Notes under the pieces: model-generated
What the model was told of the DNA's origin: nothing
The model's database searches: none
What the model saw: the letters and a program-made list of their open reading frames with translations, nothing else
Position numbers and translations under genes: made by a program
NCBI GenBank assembly: GCA_013001975.1
Contig: JABDKX010000044.1
Location: 1-40,219, forward strand
Reading direction: 5' to 3'
DNA: 40,219 nucleotides
DNA from: Saprospiraceae bacterium
GTDB taxonomy: Bacteria > Bacteroidota > Bacteroidia > Chitinophagales > Saprospiraceae
Shown here: in pieces, positions 34,501 through 40,219 of the stretch
How positions within the stretch are numbered: the first letter of the stretch is position 1
How the letters are laid out: each line of letters begins with the position of its first letter

Positions 34501-37105
34501 TGGATTGTTCTTCAGCGGCACAAATTGGAACACAGGCGCCGCAACTCCAGGTCAAACATATGATATATCTTATATTTTAACCAGCTCTAGTATTGACTGT
34601 CCAAATGACACTGCAATCATAGCTGTAACAGTAGAAGAACAATTAACAGCTGGAGATTTTTTGAGCGACTACATGGGATGTCATGGTATGACTGTAGATC
34701 TGAATAACTATTTGAATAATGCATCACCTGGTGGTTATTTTACTTTGGGTGCAGATTTTTCAGAAGTAGTCGTTGACGATATGTATACTTTTGATTTTGA
34801 CAATAATGAGTTGATCTCTTACATCGTTGAAGGATTCGGATCTTGCCCATCGGACACGATTCAATTTGAATTTCAAGTTACAGATCAACCTGAAATAACT
34901 TTAGACATTATCAATCCAAGCATCTGCTCAGGCAATATTAATGATGCTACTATTTTAAATTTTGACGCAACGAGTGGCGCTGAAACGACCGTTCAAATAT
35001 TTGATACTAACTCTGGTAATTTAATTTATGAATCAACAGACTACTTGATCGGATTAAATAATCTGTTTATCAGTCCTACAGGAACGCCTTTTGAAGTTTT
35101 AAATGACACGCTTTTTGTTGGTAATATTGGCGGAAATTACAATATCGTTGTCAACGCAGTAAGAGGGATTATGAATTGCCCAATGTTTGAACCCTTGGAA
35201 GGCAATATTGAAGTAATCCAACAATATATTGAAGTCATTGATGTCAGTTTATGTGAAGGCGATGCATATGATTTTAGAGGTTCTACTTATTTACAATCTG
35301 AAGTGATCAATGTGCCTTCTAATTTCCCAGGTTGTGATTCATTGTTTAATTTGAATATTGAGAATTACGATCAAGTCACAGGTCTTGTTGAAGGCACTTT
35401 TTGCATTGGTGACAACATTGATGTTTTGAATATGACTTACGCAACGGATACGTCTTACACAGAAACATTTTCAGGCATAGCAAGCTTTGGGTGTGATTCT
35501 ATTGTTGATATAGACATTTCATTTCAATCTGTAGCCGTTGGTGCTGTCAATGAATCTCTGTGCGAAAATCAAAATATAATTATTGAAGGCGAAACATTTG
35601 ACATCAATAATCCAACTGGGCAAATTGATTTACCTGGTGGCAGTGTGTCTGGTTGTGATAGTTTAATCAATGTCAATATTTCATTTATTAACAGTGTTGA
35701 TTTTGAGCTTATCTCCACTATTTGTCCAGGAGAATCTGTCATTGTAGGTCCTGACACATATGATGAAACCAACTTAACTGGAACAACGACATTGACTGGT
35801 TTGGCAGCTGGCGGATGTGACAGTTTGGTCAATGTTGCACTGACATTGTTATCACATTCAATGAGTGAAGTAAATCCTACCATTTGCGCAACTGAAGAAG
35901 TGGTTGTCAATGGCTCAATATATAATTTTTCAAATCCAACGGGACAAGAAATTCTTCCAAATGCTGAAGGTTGTGACAGCACGATAAATGTTGATTTGCA
36001 ATTTTACCAAGAAGCCAGCTTCGGTTTAAATCAGGATATCTGTGAAGATGAAGAAGTGGTTGTCGGCAGTGATGTTTACAATCAAGGCAATTTAAATGGG
36101 ACAACTACCCTAGCCAATGCTTCATCGAATGGTTGCGACAGTACGGTTAATGTCAATTTAAATTTGGTTGGTGCCAGCATCTTTGATTTATCATCAACAT
36201 TATGCCCTGGTGAATCACTCCAAATTGGGAGCGAAACATATGATGAGGCCAATACTTCAGGAACAACAGTTTTGACTGATGCGTCAGAAAGTGGTTGCGA
36301 TAGTATTGTAAATGTTATTTTGACGTACACATCACCGTTAGCTGAGTTAGAGCCGACAATATTATGTCCAAATGAGTCAACAGGCATGTTACAAGTATTG
36401 TCTGTAGAAGCCCTAAGTTTACCTTTGACGATGGTTATAAATAACGGCACACCACTAACTGTTACAAACTTGCCATTTGAAACGCAAGTAAATGTTGGCA
36501 TTAATGATGTGTTGTTAACTGATAACAATGGTTGCTTTTACAATGAGATGTTAGAAGTGATGCAAATTACTTCGGGCAATATATCAGTCACAGCTAATCA
36601 GACTTCGTTGAATAATTATCAATTAGGTGTCAATGCTGATTTTCCAATTATTGAATACCAATGGTCGCCAAACCAGGAATTGAGTTGTGATATGTGCTCT
36701 GACCCAGGTGCTGTAATTACAGAAACAACACAGATTGATGTGACCGTCACATCAGACAATGGATGTACTTTTACGGAATCGGTAATATTGGAATACACCA
36801 CACCACCGGTCATTATCAAACACTTTTTAGCCAATTCAATCGATCTGGCTAATCCGCCAAATGACATTTTCTTCGTTCAGACCAACGACGATAATGCCAT
36901 GGTAATGGAGATGATGATTTTTGACCGATGGGGTAACAAAGTATTTGGCGTTGAAAACGTGCCTCCAAATGATGCTTCGGTTGGTTGGGACGGTAGAATG
37001 AATGACCGTAAAGTAAATCAAGGTGTTTACGTCTATACCATCATAATGTTATCATCATCTGGTGAAGAAGAAATCTTAGTGGGTAATGTTACTGTTTTTA
37101 GATAG
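31568..37105 (+). CDS. giant secreted repeat protein with type IX (CHU_C-type) C-terminal domain
   Basis: This 1845-residue protein has a signal peptide (about 1-19, cleavage near GFTQ) and a long, acidic, strand-rich body. A Cys-rich N-terminal domain (about 40-175) is followed by Ig/PKD-like modules such as SSWEWETDGSGDID. Two or three modules of about 85 residues contain LLSNPDVGG or LLGDPDVGG (about 765-940). Residues 1221-1589 hold seven copies of a unit of about 53 residues ending GCDS(L/T/I).NV. The last 85-90 residues (IFDRWGNKVF, WDGRMNDRKVNQGVYVY) are the gliding-motility/CHU_C domain that directs type IX export. It is a probable cell-surface or released adhesin-like protein, with no enzyme motif visible. 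It is a single-gene unit. Confidence 0.9.
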   Translation: MKLFYTFFILILTSTLGFTQITIYEDIPGQSHQDISGVIIETTPTVDISNCSSIEFSIDFSFSDPWEGSGGMESSDECNFGLGCPGDPEDPMFGDCPNCWDFMWIQFMVDGDPIAENLIGEAGTDDSEQSGTFSFIQCVDDESEAFIEIHNMNWASSEVNSYENVMIICWENPIITTNDPICGAQDLTLDGSVNGSDPISSWEWETDGSGDIDDDSAQNTFATGVDDGDEFTLTTTDINGCEGSTSVAVVVGGFDATIDGGGVICDCTDEDTDFIIELEGGVPLYSIVLEVNGINIPGLPGIDVEGIFRICKTDDIFPSIDDNADPVEVFIPSIFFPIDMEVISITDANGCMATINGGVVSYEVAEPPEINQPTPPTYCVGSDGLVDLTIMDDEITGGENYDVIWFEDEDLEDEINDPENYDVSDGTTVWAVVNDGECDSEPIEVGINVNVQPEFTILQNEIVDCGFNPYFLPSLEDVVEVTNGISPFYYLDEDHTMGPIFSIDPEEVTEIFIYDGSAEGCDALVSIPVNISPYPILESPLDQLGGCGQLELPEPEGDFIDTYDYNIEEDGTGTSYQAGDIILPSDGIDVIYLILTSEEGCEIVEELEIILSSAIDYMVDIPSPICDSLILPPITPSTGAVAYYSATQGMGTQFLPGDIIYAPFDGTLYVFDPTVDRSCASEDTLMLSIGFGPQPIFPSDTTSCDYVVLPEFGGITGPNIRYSLLNSNFGSSDLYPGDTITINQQLYIHDTLGGCIFVDSMLINVIEPPFTGIDTSIIICQGFSSSLDLMSLLSNPDVGGLWSYPVIPDFDPLDSTVVDLSVLPLGNFTLTYGIESIECGLTTNRVFISVIEPPFGGVNAILDTCVNNQIFNFMSLLGDPDVGGEWSQVTGTDNVDISDSTSVSLNGITAGDYAFLYVIEGEATSEFCDAESASLFITVNPGPNAGEDNAATVCIGDVVDLSTLLSSDADPDGSYEGDGLFFSGTNWNTGAATPGQTYDISYILTSSSIDCPNDTAIIAVTVEEQLTAGDFLSDYMGCHGMTVDLNNYLNNASPGGYFTLGADFSEVVVDDMYTFDFDNNELISYIVEGFGSCPSDTIQFEFQVTDQPEITLDIINPSICSGNINDATILNFDATSGAETTVQIFDTNSGNLIYESTDYLIGLNNLFISPTGTPFEVLNDTLFVGNIGGNYNIVVNAVRGIMNCPMFEPLEGNIEVIQQYIEVIDVSLCEGDAYDFRGSTYLQSEVINVPSNFPGCDSLFNLNIENYDQVTGLVEGTFCIGDNIDVLNMTYATDTSYTETFSGIASFGCDSIVDIDISFQSVAVGAVNESLCENQNIIIEGETFDINNPTGQIDLPGGSVSGCDSLINVNISFINSVDFELISTICPGESVIVGPDTYDETNLTGTTTLTGLAAGGCDSLVNVALTLLSHSMSEVNPTICATEEVVVNGSIYNFSNPTGQEILPNAEGCDSTINVDLQFYQEASFGLNQDICEDEEVVVGSDVYNQGNLNGTTTLANASSNGCDSTVNVNLNLVGASIFDLSSTLCPGESLQIGSETYDEANTSGTTVLTDASESGCDSIVNVILTYTSPLAELEPTILCPNESTGMLQVLSVEALSLPLTMVINNGTPLTVTNLPFETQVNVGINDVLLTDNNGCFYNEMLEVMQITSGNISVTANQTSLNNYQLGVNADFPIIEYQWSPNQELSCDMCSDPGAVITETTQIDVTVTSDNGCTFTESVILEYTTPPVIIKHFLANSIDLANPPNDIFFVQTNDDNAMVMEMMIFDRWGNKVFGVENVPPNDASVGWDGRMNDRKVNQGVYVYTIIMLSSSGEEEILVGNVTVFR
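35228..36334 (+). repeat. seven tandem units of about 53 residues within the secreted protein
   Basis: Each unit follows the pattern C.ge.v..g..Y...n.tG...L......GCDS..NV.l, with two cysteines per unit. The units are diverged at DNA level, so this is an old protein repeat and not a recent tandem duplication. Confidence 0.85.
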
Positions 37106-37252
37106 AACTCAATCAATACTGTTTAGGTCTGGACCAAAAGCTTAATTATTCTCTGGACCAACTTCTTTTCATGGTATCTCCTCTATTCCTGTAATATTTC
37201 ATTGGAACAATTTGGGATCTTTCCTCTAGTATAGTTTTATCTCTACAATAAT

Positions 37253-37269
37253 CCCGAAAAGGTATATTT
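37253..37269 (+). repeat. 17-bp direct repeat, copy 1
   Basis: CCCGAAAAGGTATATTT is identical to 37335-37351. Here the left arm of the inverted repeat is degraded. Confidence 0.7.
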
Positions 37270-37330
37270 TACATATCTCTCTTTGTTTTTATACCCTATA
37301 ATGTATAATTCTATATAAACTATATTTAAG

Positions 37331-37351
37331 TATACCCGAAAAGGTATATTT
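37331..37351 (+). promoter_or_regulatory. 17-bp repeat copy 2 within a palindrome (possible operator)
   Basis: TATACC (37331-37336) and GGTATA (37343-37348) are an exact inverted repeat around CGAAAA. The 17-bp direct repeat covers 37335-37351. It lies 82 bp from copy 1 and about 95 bp before a candidate promoter of parE. This arrangement resembles a dimeric regulator site. Confidence 0.45.
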
Positions 37352-37442
37352 ATTATAAAATTAAAACGTTGCATAGAATCGTAATTATTTCAAAAATTTA
37401 TCAAAACTCATTCATATTATCGAATAAACTAATATGTTTTAT

Positions 37443-37450
37443 TAATTTTG
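37443..37450 (+). promoter_or_regulatory. candidate -7 element for parE
   Basis: TAATTTTG matches TAnnTTTG, 67 bp before the ATG at 37517. It overlaps an in-frame TTG (37448) that would otherwise extend the protein. Confidence 0.33.
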
Positions 37451-37516
37451 CTATGTTATAGTAATTGCAACTTTAGAATTGTAAACACGTTAAACTATAA
37501 AGACTTTAAGAGAAAT

Positions 37517-39397
37517 ATGGCAGAGGTAAAATATACGGAAGATAATATTAGGTCATTAGACTGGAAAGAGCACATTCGCTTAAGACCTGGTATGTATATT
37601 GGTAAATTAGGTGATGGGTCTACACAGGATGATGGTATCTATGTATTGTTAAAGGAGGTCATCGATAACTGTATTGATGAATTCGTTATGGGCCACGGAA
37701 AGCAAATATTAATCGACATCGAAGATGGTCATGTCAGTATTCGTGATTATGGTAGAGGGATTCCTCTTGGTAAAGTTGTCGATTGTGTTTCTAAAATTAA
37801 CACAGGTGGAAAATACGATTCGAAAGCATTTAAAAAATCTGTTGGTTTAAATGGTGTCGGTACGAAAGCTGTCAATGCACTTTCAGATTATTTTAAAGTA
37901 TCTGCATTCAGAGACGGCAAAATGAAATCAGCAGAATTTTGCTTAGGGGAATTAACCAACGAAACCAAAATAGTTAAATCTAAAGAACCCAATGGGACAC
38001 TGATTGAATTTGAACCAGATCCAACAATCTTTAAAAAATTCAGATTCAGACCTGCTTATATTGAAGATAGGTTATGGGATTATGCTTATCTGAATGCTGG
38101 GTTAAAAATCATCTTTAATAAAAAAAGTTACCATTCTAAAAATGGATTACTTGATCTTTTATCGAATAAAACGGATGTTGAAGCTTTAAGATATCCTATC
38201 ATTCATGTTAAAGGAGAAGATATTGAGTTTGCCTTAAGTCATGGTTCTCAATATGGTGAAGAATACTACTCTTTTGTAAATGGACAAAATACAACTCAAG
38301 GAGGAACACATTTACAAGCTTACAGAGAAGCGATTGTAAAAACAGTCAGAGAACACTTTGGTAAAAACTTTGACACTAAAGATATTCAAACTGCGATTGT
38401 CGGTGCCATATCAGTAAGAGTTGAAGAACCTGTTTTCGAATCTCAAACAAAAACAAAATTAGGATCTTTAAAAATGGCTCCTAATGGACAAACTGTCAGA
38501 TCTTTTATTGTCGATTTTGTAAAAGCAAAGTTGGATAATTTTCTTCATAAAAATAAAGAGTACGCTGATGCTCTTCTCAAAAGGATTCAACAATCAGAAA
38601 GAGAAAGAAAAGAAATTGCTGGTATAAAAAAATTGGCAAACCAACGTGCTAAAAAGGCAAACATCCACAATAAGAAGTTGCGTGATTGCAAAATGCATTT
38701 GACCGATAAGAAATTAGCGGAAGAAAATAAATTAGCCACCACAATATTTATTACAGAGGGTGATTCTGCCAGTGGATCAATTACCAAAGCCAGAAACGTG
38801 CAAACGCAAGCCGTATTTAGTTTGCGAGGTAAACCACTCAACAGTTTTGGGCAAACGAAAAAGATTGTTTATGAAAACGAAGAGTTAAATTTATTGCAGC
38901 ACGCCCTTAATATTGAAGATGGTCTCGATGGACTGCGTTTTAATCGTGTGGTCATCGCAACCGATGCCGATGTAGATGGTATGCACATTCGATTACTCCT
39001 CTTAACTTTTTTCTTACAATTTTTTCCTGACTTAGTAAGAGAAGGACACCTTTATATCTTGGAGACGCCTTTATTTAGAGTACGAGATAAACAAAAAACT
39101 TATTATTGTTATTCTGAAAAAGAAAAACAGGATGCTATCAAAGCGTTAAGAGGTAAGCCAGAGATTACGCGATTCAAAGGATTGGGTGAGATCTCGCCTA
39201 ATGAATTTGGTGGCTTTATCGGAGAGGATATCAGATTAGAACCTGTGAGGATGAAAAACAATACACAGATCACTGACCTCTTGACTTACTACATGGGTAA
39301 AAATACAATGGAACGGCAACAGTTTATCATCAACAACCTAAAAGTCGAACTTGATAATTTGGAAGAAGCAGAAGTCATGGACTTGGTTGAATCATAA
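37517..39397 (+). CDS. parE: DNA topoisomerase IV subunit B (ParE; GyrB paralogue)
   Basis: This 626-residue protein is the ATPase subunit of a type IIA topoisomerase. The GHKL ATP site is visible as [16 protein letters not shown] and [14 protein letters not shown]. The TOPRIM metal site has EGDSASGS and [10 protein letters not shown]. The C-terminus has [23 protein letters not shown] with Ser in place of the GyrB EGDSAGG, and the total length, fit Bacteroidota ParE better than GyrB, but I cannot exclude a GyrB label without a tree. I start at the ATG 37517 (MAEVKYTED), because the upstream in-frame TTG at 37448 overlaps a -7 element. The parC gene is not in the window; the next gene runs the other way. 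Confidence 0.93.
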   Translation: MAEVKYTEDNIRSLDWKEHIRLRPGMYIGKLGDGSTQDDGIYVLLKEVIDNCIDEFVMGHGKQILIDIEDGHVSIRDYGRGIPLGKVVDCVSKINTGGKYDSKAFKKSVGLNGVGTKAVNALSDYFKVSAFRDGKMKSAEFCLGELTNETKIVKSKEPNGTLIEFEPDPTIFKKFRFRPAYIEDRLWDYAYLNAGLKIIFNKKSYHSKNGLLDLLSNKTDVEALRYPIIHVKGEDIEFALSHGSQYGEEYYSFVNGQNTTQGGTHLQAYREAIVKTVREHFGKNFDTKDIQTAIVGAISVRVEEPVFESQTKTKLGSLKMAPNGQTVRSFIVDFVKAKLDNFLHKNKEYADALLKRIQQSERERKEIAGIKKLANQRAKKANIHNKKLRDCKMHLTDKKLAEENKLATTIFITEGDSASGSITKARNVQTQAVFSLRGKPLNSFGQTKKIVYENEELNLLQHALNIEDGLDGLRFNRVVIATDADVDGMHIRLLLLTFFLQFFPDLVREGHLYILETPLFRVRDKQKTYYCYSEKEKQDAIKALRGKPEITRFKGLGEISPNEFGGFIGEDIRLEPVRMKNNTQITDLLTYYMGKNTMERQQFIINNLKVELDNLEEAEVMDLVES

Positions 39398-39399
39398 AG

Positions 39400-39437
39400 A
39401 ATAAGAAAAGCGATCAGATGATCGCTTTTCTTATTTA
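39400..39437. terminator. bidirectional terminator between parE and DUF1761
   Basis: A perfect 16-bp stem (39400-39415 with 39420-39435) contains AAAAGCGATC / GATCGCTTTT and an AGAT loop. T-rich tracts are part of both arms, so it can end both the rightward parE and the leftward gene at 39460. Confidence 0.88.
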
Positions 39438-39459
39438 CACTTGATACTTAATTTAAATC

Positions 39460-39954
39460 TTATAACCACTGGCAAATGACACCACCCATCAATACAAATG
39501 TAAGTAACCAATAGCCCCAATGAATGAAAATGTATTTTGCACCTCTGCGTTCAAACATAGCTGTGATCGCCAATAATGGTAAAACTAAAATGACAGAAGC
39601 AATAACACCATGCACAGCACCATGACCAAAAGTTCTGTGTCTATCTCCATAGTTGTCCATAATGGTATCATATAACGTTTGTACTTCAGTACCGGAAGTA
39701 CCAAAATCAGGATGCATAGCAAAAAGCTGCATGACTCCAGATTGGTGGTTGGTTAGTTGAGAAATGGCTAATGCCAATAAAGCACCTAAGATAATTGTCA
39801 AAACAAAAATGACGGGCATATTGGCACCTTCTAAATCTTCTTTAGTTTTTCCAGAAGCATTTATCCAGGCAGTTCCCAAAACTTTAGGATTGTACCAAAC
39901 AGCACCCACAAACAATGGAATTAAAGCTGCTCCGATTACGACAAGATAATTCAT
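39460..39954 (-). CDS. DUF1761 family membrane protein
   Basis: This 164-residue protein has four membrane helices (about 4-22, 48-66, 110-130 and 143-162). The DUF1761 start is visible as FVGAVWYNPKVLGTAWINASG. The central HRTFGHGAVHGV and FIHWGYWLLTF near the end also fit the family. Its function is unknown. It is a single-gene unit convergent with parE. No clear promoter was found upstream. Confidence 0.87.
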   Translation of the reverse strand: MNYLVVIGAALIPLFVGAVWYNPKVLGTAWINASGKTKEDLEGANMPVIFVLTIILGALLALAISQLTNHQSGVMQLFAMHPDFGTSGTEVQTLYDTIMDNYGDRHRTFGHGAVHGVIASVILVLPLLAITAMFERRGAKYIFIHWGYWLLTFVLMGGVICQWL

Positions 39955-40139
39955 GTTAATTGTTTTTATTAGTTAATATTAGTTATTGTAATGTACCAAT
40001 TTTAAAGTTTTTATCCAAGTCACACATATCGAGCATAAAAAATCCCCTCTCCTACCAACAAATGTATTTTTCTTGCCGTCTTATAGGATATAAGTAATTA
40101 CTGACATAGTATTTATTACAAATTTTAAAATTAAAAGCA

Positions 40140-40219
40140 ATGAAAAATAAAAATCTAGTCAATCATCTGTTGGTGTTTTTAGCCATCCTTAGTCTGTCTT
40201 TTAATTCATGTTTGAAAGA
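40140..40219 (+). CDS. N-terminal fragment of a lipoprotein
   Basis: An ATG at 40140 opens a frame that continues to the window edge (26 complete codons). The residues form a lipoprotein signal peptide: basic MKNKN, a hydrophobic LLVFLAILSLS, and a lipobox-like FNSC with Cys at about residue 24. The mature protein lies outside the window, so its function cannot be assigned. Confidence 0.7.
   Translation, partial: MKNKNLVNHLLVFLAILSLSFNSCLK

Larger units (their letters stand above)
37106..37516. other. non-coding region upstream of parE with repeated operator-like sites
   Basis: This gap of about 410 bp is strongly AT-rich and contains no convincing gene. It holds a 17-bp direct repeat (37253-37269 and 37335-37351), a palindromic version of it, and a -7-like octamer at 37443. 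No T-tailed hairpin was seen after the stop of the large secreted gene. Confidence 0.5.

Noticed and set aside
1-40219. CRISPR array, prophage, transposase or toxin-antitoxin system
   Set aside because: No regularly spaced repeats, integrase, transposase, phage structural genes or small paired toxin-antitoxin frames were seen.

Overview
The window is a stretch of an AT-rich chromosome from a member of the Bacteroidota. The evidence is a complete alternative complex III (ACIII) gene cluster, a large secreted protein ending in a CHU_C-type (TIGR04131-like) type IX secretion domain, a folK-deoxynucleoside kinase pair, a LytTR regulator, and promoters of the Bacteroidota TTG / TAnnTTTG type. The class could be Saprospiria-like, but that is only a guess from the sequence style. 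No insertion sequence, prophage, CRISPR array or rRNA is visible. Most of the window is ordinary core chromosome with unusual domain fusions in the respiratory cluster.

Layout. 1-1640: start of a leftward gene cut by the edge, a cold-shock protein, an orphan cysteine-rich secreted protein and a tRNA-Leu(CAA). 1957-7974 (rightward): TolC-like outer-membrane protein, periplasmic adaptor, TIGR04282-type glycosyltransferase-fold protein, uracil-DNA glycosylase, DUF423 membrane protein and two outer-membrane beta-barrel proteins. 8050-24956 (leftward): one long respiratory cluster, read from 24956 down as actA, actB, actC, actD, actE, actF, coxB, ctaD, cyoE, two subunit III genes and a subunit IV gene, then a terminator, an SCO-like gene, a DUF420 gene and a small CPMC membrane protein. 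thyA lies just upstream on the same strand. 26116-28879 (rightward): alanine/sodium symporter, folK and deoxynucleoside kinase. 28887-31345 (leftward): LytTR regulator and lysS. 31568-37105: 1845-residue secreted repeat protein. 37517-39397: topoisomerase IV subunit B. 39460-39954: DUF1761 membrane protein. 40140-end: start of a lipoprotein gene.

How the genes work together. ACIII takes electrons from menaquinol to cytochrome c hemes, and the adjacent A1-type heme-copper oxidase (subunits I, II, III, III-like, IV) reduces oxygen. cyoE makes heme O, and the DUF420 and SCO-like proteins probably assist assembly. A well-spaced promoter (25013-25043) and a 31-bp perfect palindrome stand before actA, so the cluster is probably transcribed as one supercomplex operon.

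The most notable observation is that subunit II of the oxidase carries a complete C-terminal OmpA-type peptidoglycan-binding domain with its ligand residues intact. Further oddities are a helix-hairpin-helix domain fused to ActC, histidine-rich segments in ActE, ActF and CtaD, an SCO homologue without its CxxxC copper site, and a LytTR regulator whose receiver lacks the phosphoacceptor aspartate. There are also two sets of short non-coding repeats.
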